Shown here: piece by piece, positions 36,429-44,480 of the stretch
Layout: each line of letters begins with the position of its first letter
Numbering within the stretch: the stretch's first letter is position 1
Source: Streptomyces sp. BHT-5-2
Lineage (GTDB): Bacteria; Actinomycetota; Actinomycetes; Streptomycetales; Streptomycetaceae
Assembly: GCF_019774615.1 (NCBI RefSeq)
Contig: NZ_CP081497.1
Location: 620,001 to 684,000, forward strand
Direction: 5' to 3'
DNA length: 64,000 nt
Program-made: the position numbers and the translations under genes
Notes under the pieces: generated by a model
Database searches by the model: none
Told to the model about the DNA's origin: nothing
What the model saw: only the letters and a program-made list of their open reading frames with translations

Positions 36429-36489
36429 CCGGCCACCGAACGGGCAGTGATACCCCCTGGCCCGTCCACCCGACCACCGAGAGGACCGT

Positions 36490-37482
36490 ATGCCCCCGTC
36501 CGCGCCCCCACCCCTCCGCCTGGGCGTCTTCACCCGCCTCGTGGACGACGCCCCGCCCGCCGAGCTGTACACCCGCGCACTGGAACTCCTCACCACGGCC
36601 GAGGAACTGGGCTTCGCCACCGGATGGGTCGCCCAGCACCACGCCCGCCAGGACGGCGGCCTGCCCTCGCCCCTGGTCTTCCTCGCCGCCGCCGCGGCGC
36701 GCACCCGGCGGCTCCGGCTCGGCACCGGCATCATCACCCTGCCCCTGGAGGCCCCGCTGCGGCTCGCCGAGGACGCCGCCGTCCTCGACGTGCTCAGCGG
36801 CGGCCGCCTGGAACTCGGCTTCGGCACCGGGGGAGGCCGGACCGCCTTCGCGCTCTTCGGGCGCTCCGTCGAGGAGCGCCGCGCGGTCTATGCCGAGCAT
36901 CTGCGGGCGGTCCGCGACGCCCTGTCCGGCGCGGAGCCGGTGCCCGGCGGGCCGCAGCTGTTCCCCCCGGCCCCCGGCCTGATCGACCGGCTGTGGGAGG
37001 CCACCTTCAGCGTGGAAGGCGCGGTCCGCGTGGCCGAGCACGGCAGCGGACTGCTGCTCGCCCGCACCTCCTTCAGCCCCGTCCCGGACGGCCGCCCCGC
37101 CCCACCCCTCGCCCTGCTCGGCGACGTCCAACTTCCCCTCGCGCAAGCATATTTGGAGAACTGGAAGCACCCCGACACCGCACCCCGCATCGGACTGTCC
37201 CGCTCCGTGTACGTCGCCCCGACCCGCGCCGAGGCGCACGAGGACGCCGAGGCCGGATTCGCCCGCCTCCTCGCACAGGGCCGCCCGGCAGAGGCGCGCG
37301 CCGCCCGCAACGACACCTGTGCCGGCACCCCGGACGAGGTGCTCACCGCCCTGCGCGCCGACCGTGTCCTCCCCCTCGCCACCGACCTGATCCTCCAGGT
37401 CCACCCCGTAGACCCCGCCCCCGACCGCACCCTGCGCTCCTTCCGCCTCTTCGCGGACGAGGTCGCTCCCGGACTGCGGTGA
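36490..37482 (+). CDS. Luciferase-like (LLM) flavin-dependent monooxygenase
   Basis: 330 residues; ATG 36490 with GAGAGGA upstream. A bacterial-luciferase-like TIM barrel: LRLGVFTRLVDD, then GFATGWVAQHHARQDGGLPS near 38, the GTGIITLPLEAPLRLAEDAA segment near 77, and RLELGFGTGGGR near 107. It oxygenates an unknown substrate with reduced flavin. The IS110 element lies directly downstream. Confidence 0.85.
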   Translation: MPPSAPPPLRLGVFTRLVDDAPPAELYTRALELLTTAEELGFATGWVAQHHARQDGGLPSPLVFLAAAAARTRRLRLGTGIITLPLEAPLRLAEDAAVLDVLSGGRLELGFGTGGGRTAFALFGRSVEERRAVYAEHLRAVRDALSGAEPVPGGPQLFPPAPGLIDRLWEATFSVEGAVRVAEHGSGLLLARTSFSPVPDGRPAPPLALLGDVQLPLAQAYLENWKHPDTAPRIGLSRSVYVAPTRAEAHEDAEAGFARLLAQGRPAEARAARNDTCAGTPDEVLTALRADRVLPLATDLILQVHPVDPAPDRTLRSFRLFADEVAPGLR

Positions 37483-37559
37483 CCCCGTGGGCAGATGGCC
37501 CGCGGATGCCGCCCACCCCATTACCTTCTTGGTGGCCCCGCAATGGGGCGCCCGGCCTT

Positions 37560-37752
37560 CGGAGTTGGCATGACTTTCTCCCCCTGTCGAACGTATGGCC
37601 TGGGGGGTGGTGTCACCGGCTCCGGAGGCATCGACAGACCGCTGATTAGGGGCATGACCACCGGCTTGTCCGCAGGTCGGGAGGCTCTTCGTAATGTGGA
37701 TGTGGCGATCGGTGCCGTGGGACGGCCGGGCGGGAACGACCAGAGGACGCAC
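37560..37752 (+). ncRNA. Candidate IS110 bridge RNA region
   Basis: IS110-group elements are known to express a structured bridge RNA from the non-coding end next to the recombinase, with loops that pair to donor and target DNA. Here about 200 bases without a gene precede the recombinase GTG at 37753. Location and size fit. I did not derive a structure, so limits and loops are unassigned. Confidence 0.45.
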
Positions 37753-38955
37753 GTGATCGACGTCAGTGAGATCGGCGCCTTCCTCGGCCTGGACGTCGGC
37801 AAGAGCGAACACCACGCCACCGCCGTCACTCCGGCCGGAAGGAAGGCCTTCGACAAGCGGCTGCCCAACAGCGAACCCAAGCTCCGCGACGTGTTCGCCA
37901 AGCTGAAAGCCAAGCACGGCACCGTGCTCGTGGTCGTCGACCAGCCCGCCTCCATCGGCGCCCTGCCGCTGGCCGTGGCCCGCGACATGGACTGCCCCGT
38001 GGCTTACCTGCCGGGCCTGACGATGCGGCGGATCGCCGACCTCTACCCCGGTGAAGCCAAAACCGACGCCCGCGACGCCTTCATCATCGCGGACGCGGCC
38101 CGGTCGATGCCGCACACTCTGCGGGCCGTCGAGCTTGCCGACGAGGCAGTAGCCGAGCTGGAAATGATCGTGGGTTTCGACGACGACCTGGCCGGCGAAG
38201 CCACCCGCATCAGCAACAGACTGCGGGGACTGCTGACACAGATCCACCCGTCGCTGGAACGGGTACTGGGACCGCGAATGCAGCACCCAGCCGTGCTCAA
38301 GCTGCTCGACCAGTGCGGTTCGCCGGCCCAGGTCCGCAAGGCCGGACGGCGTCGGCTGGTGAACCTGATCCGCCCAAAGGCACCACGGATGGCGGAACGG
38401 CTCGTCGATGACATCTTCACCGCCCTGGACGAGCAGACAGTGGTCGTGCCAGGCACGGCCGCGGCCGCATTGATCGTCCCCAGCCTCGCCAGCTCGCTCC
38501 AGTCGGTACTTGACCAGCGCAAACTCCTCGCCACAAGGATCGAGGAACTGCTGGAGGCTCACCCTCTTTCCAAGGTCCTGACGTCCATGCCGGGGATCGG
38601 CGTCAGGACCGGAGCACGCATCCTCATCGACATCGGCGACGCCAGCAGCTTCCCCAGCGCCGCCCACCTCGCCGCCTACGCCGGCCTCGCCCCGGCAACC
38701 CGCAGTTCCGGGTCCTCCATCCGCGGCGAACAGCCATCGCGCAGAGGAAACAAACAGCTCAAACGCGCCTTCTTCCTCTCCGCGTTCGCCGCCCTGGCCG
38801 ACCCCGTCTCCAGGGCCTACTACGACAAGAAGATCGCCCAGGGAAAACACCACACCCAAGCCCTCCTCTGCCTCGCCAGACGACGAGCCGACGTGCTCTT
38901 CGCCATGCTCCGCGACGGCACCTTCTACCAACCCCAACCAGCCCCCACGGGTTGA
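37753..38955 (+). CDS. IS110-family transposase/recombinase
   Basis: 400 residues from GTG 37753. The N-terminal RuvC-like DEDD domain begins FLGLDVGKSEHHATAV; VVVDQPASIGALPLA and KTDARDAFIIADAARS carry further acidic residues. The C-terminal transposase_20 domain has LTSMPGIGVRTGARILIDIG near 280 and the catalytic-serine region SSGSSIRGEQPSRRGNKQL near 317. Full length and uninterrupted, so the element may be active. Codon use is slightly less GC-biased than its neighbours, consistent with mobility. Confidence 0.92.
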   Translation: MIDVSEIGAFLGLDVGKSEHHATAVTPAGRKAFDKRLPNSEPKLRDVFAKLKAKHGTVLVVVDQPASIGALPLAVARDMDCPVAYLPGLTMRRIADLYPGEAKTDARDAFIIADAARSMPHTLRAVELADEAVAELEMIVGFDDDLAGEATRISNRLRGLLTQIHPSLERVLGPRMQHPAVLKLLDQCGSPAQVRKAGRRRLVNLIRPKAPRMAERLVDDIFTALDEQTVVVPGTAAAALIVPSLASSLQSVLDQRKLLATRIEELLEAHPLSKVLTSMPGIGVRTGARILIDIGDASSFPSAAHLAAYAGLAPATRSSGSSIRGEQPSRRGNKQLKRAFFLSAFAALADPVSRAYYDKKIAQGKHHTQALLCLARRRADVLFAMLRDGTFYQPQPAPTG

Positions 38956-39028
38956 CGAAACCCATAGGGGCACCCCCCCGCTCGAAAAGCCTTTCGCCTC
39001 GCGAGCCGCGCGCTGATACGTTGCCGAC

Positions 39029-39760
39029 GTGGCGAAACTCAACCAGATCATCGCCGTGGAGAAGGGCGTCAAGTCCAAGGCCCACCAGGACCTGACGTCC
39101 ACTCACCACGGTCTCCAGAAGCCGGCGTTGCTGGCCGGCATCTCCCGCACCTACCAGCCCAAGGACGAGGAGGGCGAGCAGCTGCCGCCCGAGTCCACCC
39201 GGGTGCAGGTGCACGCCGAGGACGTGCTGCGGGAGACCGCCCGCGCGCTGACCCGGCTGTTCGACGTGACCGCCACCAAGGACTGGGCCAACTGCGCGGC
39301 GCGGGCCGACGTCACGGTGGACGGGCGGACGCTGCTCCGTGAGGTGCCGGTGTCGTATCTGCTGTTCCTGGAGAAGCAGTTGACCGACGTCAACGCCTTC
39401 GTCCGGAAGCTGCCGGTGCTGGACGCCTCCGAGTCGTGGGTGCAGGACCCCTCCACGGACGCCTGGAAGACCGAGCCGGTCCGTACGGTGCGGACGAAGA
39501 AGGTGCCCCGCAACCACGTCAAGGCGGAGGCCACCGAGAAGCACCCGGCACAGGTCGACGTCTACTACGAGGACGTGCCGGTCGGCTACTGGACGACCGT
39601 GAAGTTCTCCGGCGCGCTGCCCGCGAAGCGGGTGAACGAACTGCTGGACCGCGTCGAGAAGCTCCAGCAGGCGGTGAAGTTCGCCCGCGAGGAGGCGAAC
39701 GGGACCGAGGTCACCGACCAGCGGGTGGGCGAGGTCGTCTTCGGCTACCTCTTCGGGTAG
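39029..39760 (+). CDS. Conserved actinobacterial protein of unknown function preceding tRNA-like RNAs (DUF7873-type)
   Basis: 243 residues from GTG 39029. No ribosome-binding site, but TGATACG lies about ten bases upstream, so the transcript may be leaderless. The protein (MAKLNQIIAVEKGVKSKA at the N terminus) is soluble, charged and lacks recognisable catalytic motifs. VSYLLFLEKQLTDVNAFV and RVNELLDRVEKLQQAVKFA look helical. I recall near-identical proteins across Streptomyces, which I believe are filed as DUF7873 (unverified). It is followed directly by a run of degenerate tRNA-like sequences, which suggests an RNA-linked role, perhaps RNA binding. The IS110 insertion ends only about 45 bases upstream. 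Confidence 0.8.
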   Translation: MAKLNQIIAVEKGVKSKAHQDLTSTHHGLQKPALLAGISRTYQPKDEEGEQLPPESTRVQVHAEDVLRETARALTRLFDVTATKDWANCAARADVTVDGRTLLREVPVSYLLFLEKQLTDVNAFVRKLPVLDASESWVQDPSTDAWKTEPVRTVRTKKVPRNHVKAEATEKHPAQVDVYYEDVPVGYWTTVKFSGALPAKRVNELLDRVEKLQQAVKFAREEANGTEVTDQRVGEVVFGYLFG

Positions 39761-39779
39761 CGTCTACAACTCCCCGGAC

Positions 39780-39876
39780 GCCGCAGTGCGACCGGGGTGC
39801 GCGAGGAGCGCAAGCTGACACTGAAGTTCGTCGTGACCAACGCGGTTCCAGTGGAGGTTCGAGTCCTCCCCGCGGC
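39780..39876 (+). ncRNA. Degenerate tRNA-like element 1
   Basis: A canonical T-arm GGAGG-TTCGAGT-CCTCC (39853-39869) is followed by the acceptor 3-prime strand CCGCGGC. This pairs at six of seven positions with GCCGCAG at 39780-39786, giving a 97-base tRNA-like unit. The D and anticodon arms are not canonical and no CCA is encoded, so it is not a working tRNA. Confidence 0.55.
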
Positions 39877-39883
39877 CTTGCGG

Positions 39884-40022
39884 GCCGCGGTGGCCCAACT
39901 CGGCAGAGGCAGACCGCGATCAATCTCAGACTCTCGCTCCAGTCTCAGCATTCGCCATCCATCGCCGGATCGACCGGGCCGGGCCCCGGTCGTCGGATGC
40001 CGGTTCAAGTCCGGCCCGTGCA
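39884..40022 (+). ncRNA. Degenerate tRNA-like element 2 with a long insertion
   Basis: A tRNA-like start: GCCGCGG then TG and a D-arm-like TGGCCCAACTCGGCAGAGGC (39891-39910). A canonical T-arm GCCGG-TTCAAGT-CCGGC sits at 39999-40015. The acceptor strands (GCCGCGG with CCGTGCA) pair at five of seven positions. About 90 bases separate the D-arm and T-arm, far more than in a tRNA, with internal hairpins such as ACCGGGCC/GGGCCCCGGT. No CCA. Confidence 0.5.
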
Positions 40023-40028
40023 GCTCGA

Positions 40029-40101
40029 TGCGCGGTAGTTCAAAGGCAGAACACGACGACGTGATGACTGACCCGTGCCCTCAAGTGGGCCGGCGTGTGC
40101 A
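40029..40101 (+). ncRNA. Degenerate tRNA-like element 3
   Basis: A near-canonical D-arm: TA-GTTC-AAAGGCA-GAAC-A (40036-40053) with a perfect 4-bp stem. CACG-ACGA-CGTG follows as an anticodon-arm-like hairpin with only a four-base loop. GCCC-TCAAGT-GGGC (40078-40090) resembles a T-arm. TGCGCG at the 5-prime end can pair with TGTGCA at the 3-prime end (two wobbles). The 73-base length is tRNA-sized, but it lacks a usable anticodon loop and CCA. Confidence 0.5.
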
Positions 40102-40117
40102 GTGGGGTGGCATCCAA

Positions 40118-40148
40118 GGGCTCGGGGGCAGGCTACGCCCCCGGGCCC
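40118..40148 (+). terminator. Strong hairpin after the tRNA-like array
   Basis: GGGCTCGGGGGC and GCCCCCGGGCCC form a 12-bp stem (one T-G wobble) with loop AGGCTAC. It may end or protect the tRNA-like transcript. No T-run follows. Confidence 0.5.
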
Positions 40149-40186
40149 GCTCCCGTTTCCCGGGCCGGGACGCGGCGGCCGACAGT

Positions 40187-40223
40187 GAGACGGCGGGCCG
40201 CCCCAGGGGTGGCCCGCCGTCTC
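40187..40223. terminator. Bidirectional hairpin terminator between tRNA-like array and monooxygenase
   Basis: GAGACGGCGGGCC and GGCCCGCCGTCTC form a perfect 13-bp stem around an 11-base loop, located between the plus-strand array and the stop of the minus-strand monooxygenase gene at 40249. Confidence 0.75.
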
Positions 40224-40248
40224 GTCAGCTCGCGGGCCTGCGCGGGTG

Positions 40249-40572
40249 TCAGTCGATCTGGAGCTCGCCCATCGCGCTCCAGCCGTCCGCGTCCTTGATC
40301 GTGGTGCTCACGATGTCGGGGGTGCGGCGCAGCAGCGGGCGCATGGCCTCCAGGCCGGCGCGGAAGTGGTCGGAGTTGACATGGGCCTCGCCCGCGTCGT
40401 CCTTGAACGCCTCGACCAGGACGTAGGTGTTCGGGTCCGCAAGGTCGCGCGACCACTCGAACCAGAGGTTGCCCGGCTCCTCGCGGGTGGCGCGGGTGAA
40501 GGCGCCGACCTTCTCGGGCCACTCCTCGGCGCATTCGGGCTTCACGGGAAACTTCACAACGATAAAGATCAT
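40249..40572 (-). CDS. Antibiotic biosynthesis monooxygenase (ABM/YgiN-like) domain protein
   Basis: 107 residues, typical size for a single ABM domain of the dimeric alpha/beta-barrel fold. MIFIVVKFPVKPECAEEW, then EPGNLWFEWSRDLADPNTYVL and ALVEAF-like EAFKDDAGEAHVNSDHF match the YgiN/quinol monooxygenase group, which oxidises aromatic substrates without cofactor or degrades signals. Transcribed alone towards the hairpin at 40187-40223. A short palindrome overlaps its ribosome-binding region. Confidence 0.87.
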   Translation of the reverse strand: MIFIVVKFPVKPECAEEWPEKVGAFTRATREEPGNLWFEWSRDLADPNTYVLVEAFKDDAGEAHVNSDHFRAGLEAMRPLLRRTPDIVSTTIKDADGWSAMGELQID

Positions 40573-40574
40573 TC

Positions 40575-40587
40575 GTGTACCCTACAC
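40575..40587 (-). promoter_or_regulatory. GTGTA-N3-TACAC inverted repeat at the monooxygenase translation start
   Basis: GTGTA and TACAC separated by three bases, ending two bases before the ATG on the minus strand. It could be an operator that blocks transcription or, if the mRNA starts upstream, a small hairpin over the ribosome-binding site. Confidence 0.35.
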
Positions 40588-40773
40588 CATTCGTCTCATC
40601 TCTCGCATTTCGCCCCTCGGTCGCGGCCAAGTGAGGGCTCCGCGCGGCGTGTTACCGGTGGGTAATTTGGCTGATCATGATCTCGTCCGGGGCGGTCGCG
40701 ACGTCCTACGCTCCCGATCACCGCACCGGACGGACGCCATCGTGGCGCCGCGGTCAGACCCCCTGGAGCAGCG

Positions 40774-42468
40774 ATGGCGCGATCCCGCCGTACCTCAGGC
40801 AACCCCGTAGGCCGACGACGAAGGGCGTCGGTCTCCTTGTGCGCGGGGGTGGTTGCCGCCGCCCTGGCAGTGGCCGTGCCCGGCGGCACCGCGATGGCCG
40901 CGGCCCCGGACCGGCCCGCGTCCGCCACCCCGGCCGCCGTCCGCGCGTCCGCCGCCCCCGCGTTCCGGCTCGTCGAGATCCCGTTGAAGGACGGCACCGT
41001 CCTCAAGGCCGATGTGTTCACCCCGGCCGCCGGCACCCCGGGCGCCGACCGCAACGGCCGCTACCCGCTGGTCGTCCAGCCGGCCAGTTGGGGGCAGAAC
41101 GACCTGGAGTACGTGGCCCAGGGCCGCAAGCTCGCCGCCGACGGCTATGTCGCCGTGACGTACACGGTGCGCGGCTTCTGGGGCTCGGGCGGACAGATCG
41201 ACGTCGCGGGCCCCAAGGACGTGGGCGACATCTCCGCGGTCATCGACTGGTCCCTGGCCCACACCCCGGCCGACCCCGACCGCGTCGGCATGGTGGGGCT
41301 CTCCCTGGGCGGCGGCCTGACGCTGATGGGCGCGGCCTTCGACCCGCGGGTCAAGGCGGTGGCCTCGCTCAGCGGCTGGGCGGACCTGACCGACGCGCTG
41401 TACAGCGGGCAGACCCGGCACCTCCAGGCCGCCGGGCTGCTGGCCGCCGTCCAGACGCCGACCGGCCGTCGCAGCCCCGAGTTCGCCCGGACGCTGTCGG
41501 ACCTCTACGCCGACCGCGACATGCCCCGCGTCATCCAGTGGGCGCACACCAGGTCCCCGGCCACCTACGTGGACCGCATCAACGCCCACGGCACCGCCGT
41601 CTTCCTCGCCAACGCCTGGGGCGACAGCATCTTCAACCCGGGCCAGATGACCTCCTTCTACCGGCGGCTGACCGTGCCCAAGCGGCTGGAACTGCGGCCC
41701 GGGGACCACGCGACCCAGGAACTGACCAGTCTGCTCGGGCTGCCGAACGCCACATGGACGAGCGCCCGGCAGTGGCTCGACCACTACCTGAAGGGCTCCG
41801 GCAGCTCCGGCGGGGCGCGCCAGGGGGTGGAGCTGGAGGTCCGGTCGGGCGGTGAGCACGAGAACTACCAGAACTGGCGGGCCGTCGGTTCCCGGACCGA
41901 GCGGCTGCGGCTGGGCCGTCCCGACTCCCACGGCGTCGGAACGCTCGGGGCGGCGGGCGAGGCGGGCTGGTCGCGGCGGGTGGCCGGCGGCATCGACTCG
42001 GGCGCCGACGGCGGCATCGCCGAACTGTCCGGGACGCTCGACCAGGTGATCGGCCTGCCGCCCATGGTCGTCGTCCCGCTGCTGCCGCGCAGCTCCGCCG
42101 CGATCTGGCAGTCGGCGCCGTACGCGCAGGGTCTCCGGCTCCGCGGTGCCGCGCGGCTGCACACGACCGTCACCGCGTCCACGCCGAAGGGCAGCGCCTT
42201 CGCCTACCTCTACGACGTGAACGCGCTGGGCGTGGGCAAGTTGATCTCGCACGCCCCGCAGAGCTGGTCCGGTCGGCAGCCGGGGCACGCGTTCCCGCTC
42301 GACGTCACGCTCTTCCCCACCGCGTACGACCTGCCGGCCGGGCACCGGCTCGCGCTGGTGCTGGACACCGCGGACCCGCTGTACGGCGGCAGCACCCCTC
42401 GGGGGAGCAGCGTGGCGTTCGGCTCGCCGGCGGACGGTCCGGCCGAGCTGGCGCTGCCGGTGCGCTGA
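40774..42468 (+). CDS. Secreted CocE/NonD-family (Xaa-Pro peptidase S15-like) hydrolase
   Basis: 564 residues; ATG 40774 with GGAG upstream. A signal peptide with Arg-rich start ends near residue 44 (GTAMAAAP). The alpha/beta-hydrolase domain has the nucleophile elbow MVGLSLGGGLT (Ser near 175), an Asp candidate in FLANAWGDSIFNPG and His in RPGDHATQE near 310. The C-terminal jelly-roll domain of the S15/CocE family follows (about 360-564). Expected activity is esterase or X-prolyl dipeptidyl peptidase outside the cell. Confidence 0.85.
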   Translation: MARSRRTSGNPVGRRRRASVSLCAGVVAAALAVAVPGGTAMAAAPDRPASATPAAVRASAAPAFRLVEIPLKDGTVLKADVFTPAAGTPGADRNGRYPLVVQPASWGQNDLEYVAQGRKLAADGYVAVTYTVRGFWGSGGQIDVAGPKDVGDISAVIDWSLAHTPADPDRVGMVGLSLGGGLTLMGAAFDPRVKAVASLSGWADLTDALYSGQTRHLQAAGLLAAVQTPTGRRSPEFARTLSDLYADRDMPRVIQWAHTRSPATYVDRINAHGTAVFLANAWGDSIFNPGQMTSFYRRLTVPKRLELRPGDHATQELTSLLGLPNATWTSARQWLDHYLKGSGSSGGARQGVELEVRSGGEHENYQNWRAVGSRTERLRLGRPDSHGVGTLGAAGEAGWSRRVAGGIDSGADGGIAELSGTLDQVIGLPPMVVVPLLPRSSAAIWQSAPYAQGLRLRGAARLHTTVTASTPKGSAFAYLYDVNALGVGKLISHAPQSWSGRQPGHAFPLDVTLFPTAYDLPAGHRLALVLDTADPLYGGSTPRGSSVAFGSPADGPAELALPVR

Positions 42469-42571
42469 CGGCCCCGGGCCGTTCGTCCGCGGCGGCCCGG
42501 GCCGTTCGACCCCCGTGCGGTGCCCACCGGCCCACTGGCCGGGCGCCGCGCGGACGCGCAGGCTCGATAGC

Positions 42572-42589
42572 GCGGGGCGAGCGTCCCGC
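42572..42589. promoter_or_regulatory. DevR/DosR-like palindrome upstream of the universal stress protein gene
   Basis: GCGGGGC-GAGC-GTCCCGC, an inverted repeat with one mismatch. Its core GGGGC-N4-GTCCC resembles the GGGAC-N4-GTCCC architecture of DosR/DevR sites. It ends 25 bases before the start codon. An almost identical 14-mer occurs at 46672-46685. Confidence 0.5.
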
Positions 42590-42614
42590 GCATCGGACGC
42601 GTTGGGGAAGAGTC

Positions 42615-43523
42615 ATGGAGCCGGAGATCGTCACCGTCGGGCTCGACGGCTCGGCGGAGTCCCTGGCGGCGGCGCACTGGGCCGCCGACGAGGCGCACCG
42701 GCGGGGCGCCGTGCTGCGGTTGCTGCACGCCTGGATCATGTTGGCCGCCCAGGCGCCGGACACCGCGCCCGAGCGGGACCAGAACGTCTGCGCCCGCCAG
42801 GTCGTCCGCGCGGCGACGGCCGCGGTGCGGGCCCGTCATCCGCAGCTGCCGATCATCGAGGACCTGGTGGGCGACGAGCCGGAGCCGGCGCTGCTGCGGG
42901 CCTCGGCGGAGTCCCGGCTGCTCGTCCTGGGTTCGCGGGCCCTGTCGGCGTGGAAGAGCTTCGTCCTCGGTGATGTCAGCCTGAGCGTGGTGGCCCGGGC
43001 CGCGGGCCCGGTGGTCCTGGTGCGGGCCGGTGAGCCGGAGCCGGCGGAGCGCGCCGAGCGTGCCGAGCCGGCGGACTCGGCCGCGCCGGGGGCCGCCGCA
43101 CCGCGGGTCGTGGCAGGGGTCGGGCTCGGCGGGCCGGCCGAGCGGCTGCTGGAGTTCGCCTTCGAGTCGGCGGCCGTCCGCGGGGTCCTGCTCCAGGTGG
43201 TGCACGGCCGCCCGTTCCCCGTCCAGGTCTACACGCCGTGGGGCGTGGACCTGGACGCGGCGGGCGAGGTGACCGCGGCGGCCGAGCACGAACTGGCCGA
43301 GGCACTGCGCCCGTGGAGCGCCCGCTTTCCCGGCGTCCTGGTGCAGCGGACCGTGCTGACGGACAGCCCGGCCCGGGCGGTCGTCGAGGCCGCCTCGGGG
43401 GCCGGCCTCCTGGTCGTCGGCCGGCGCCACCACCACCGGCTGCCGGCACCCCGGATCGGCGCTGTCGCCCATGCCGCCATCCACCATGTGACCTGCCCGG
43501 TTGCCGTGGTGCCGGATGACTAG
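42615..43523 (+). CDS. Universal stress protein with two USP domains
   Basis: 302 residues; ATG 42615 with GGGGAAGAG upstream. Two tandem USP domains: residues 4-140 (VTVGLDGSAESLAAAHWAAD at the start, then LLVLGSRALSAWKSFVLGDV) and 155-300 (VVAGVGLGG, ending GLLVVGRRHHHRL and VTCPVAVVPDD). The Gly-rich GxxGS loop for ATP is clear in domain 1 and altered in domain 2 (GRRHHH), so nucleotide binding may be limited to one half. It opens the stress block and carries a DevR-like palindrome upstream. Confidence 0.88.
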   Translation: MEPEIVTVGLDGSAESLAAAHWAADEAHRRGAVLRLLHAWIMLAAQAPDTAPERDQNVCARQVVRAATAAVRARHPQLPIIEDLVGDEPEPALLRASAESRLLVLGSRALSAWKSFVLGDVSLSVVARAAGPVVLVRAGEPEPAERAERAEPADSAAPGAAAPRVVAGVGLGGPAERLLEFAFESAAVRGVLLQVVHGRPFPVQVYTPWGVDLDAAGEVTAAAEHELAEALRPWSARFPGVLVQRTVLTDSPARAVVEAASGAGLLVVGRRHHHRLPAPRIGAVAHAAIHHVTCPVAVVPDD

Positions 43524-43678
43524 GGACGTTCCTCGGCGGGCCGCGGCCGCACCGGATCGTTGCATTCCGCCGGCGGCGTACGCCGTTCGGGGGCGCGACG
43601 CGGGATCATGAGGACAGGACTCCGGCCGCACCCGGCCGGGGTCGGCGGAACCAGCACATCCGGAGGTAGTGGCCCGTC

Positions 43679-44332
43679 ATGAGGCACCGCAGAGTGGCCG
43701 ATCTGATGACCCCCAACGCCGTCACCGTCCAACGGGGCACCCAGTTCCGGGAGATCGCGCGGCTGCTCGACGAGTACGACATCACCGCAGTGCCGGTCGT
43801 CGACGACGACGGGCGGCCGGTGGGGGTGGTGTCCGAAGCCGATCTGCTGCGCCGGCAGCTCTCCAAGGCCGGCGCCGCCAACGCCGAGGCGATCATGACC
43901 AGTCCGGCCGTGGTGGCACGGCCGGAGTGGAGCGTGGTCGAGGCGGCCCGGACGATGGAACAGCGCCGGGTCAAGCGGCTGCCGGTGGTCGACGACGGCG
44001 GCCGGCTCATCGGGGTGATCAGCCGCAGCGACCTGGTCCAGCTCTTCCTGCGGCGGGACCGGGCGATCCAGGAGGAGATCCTGGAGGAGGTGCTGACCCG
44101 CACGCTCGGGGTCGCGCCGTCCGCGGTCACCGTCGATGTCGCCGACGGCACCGTGACGCTCACCGGCACGCTGGAGCGCCGGAGCCTGGTGCCGATCGCG
44201 GTCCGGCTCTGCGAGAGCGTGGACGGGGTGATCGAGGTGATCGACCGGCTCACCTACGAGCGGGACGACGCCGCCGGCGCATCGGGCGGTGCCGCCGTCT
44301 TCCCCGGGCAGCCCGCGCCCGAAGCGGGCTGA
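43679..44332 (+). CDS. CBS-pair and BON domain protein
   Basis: 217 residues; ATG 43679 with GGAGG 14 bases before. Two CBS motifs (VADLMTPNAVTVQRGTQFRE; EAIMTSPAVVARPEWSVVEA) form a Bateman module expected to bind adenine nucleotides. A BON domain follows from about 145 (VTVDVADGTVTLTGTLERRS). Such CBS-BON proteins occur with USP and Hsp20 genes in actinomycete dormancy or hypoxia clusters, as here. Confidence 0.9.
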   Translation: MRHRRVADLMTPNAVTVQRGTQFREIARLLDEYDITAVPVVDDDGRPVGVVSEADLLRRQLSKAGAANAEAIMTSPAVVARPEWSVVEAARTMEQRRVKRLPVVDDGGRLIGVISRSDLVQLFLRRDRAIQEEILEEVLTRTLGVAPSAVTVDVADGTVTLTGTLERRSLVPIAVRLCESVDGVIEVIDRLTYERDDAAGASGGAAVFPGQPAPEAG

Positions 44333-44480
44333 CGGGGACGGCCGTCCGGTGCCCCGGACGGCCCACCGGACCGGGCGCCCACCGGATGCCGGAGGTGTAC
44401 TTGACACACAGCGCACCGTACGGACAGCGAGGTCGGCCGCCGGTCGCCGCCGGCGGCCCGTGAACGAGGGGAGCGGGCCC

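Larger units (their letters stand above)
37510..38985 (+). mobile_element. IS110-family insertion sequence
   Basis: A roughly 1.45-kb element consisting of a 5-prime non-coding segment and one recombinase gene. No terminal inverted repeats are visible, as expected for IS110. The similar motifs ATGGGGCGCCC (37543-37553) and ATAGGGGCACCC (38964-38975) lie near the two ends and may mark the donor boundaries. The exact ends cannot be fixed without an empty-site comparison. Insertion lies between the LLM gene and the conserved GTG-start gene at 39029, close enough to affect the latter's promoter. Confidence 0.8.

Noticed and set aside
39780..40101. Intact tRNA genes
   Set aside because: Despite canonical T- and D-arm pieces, no complete cloverleaf, anticodon loop or CCA is present, so they were called tRNA-like instead.
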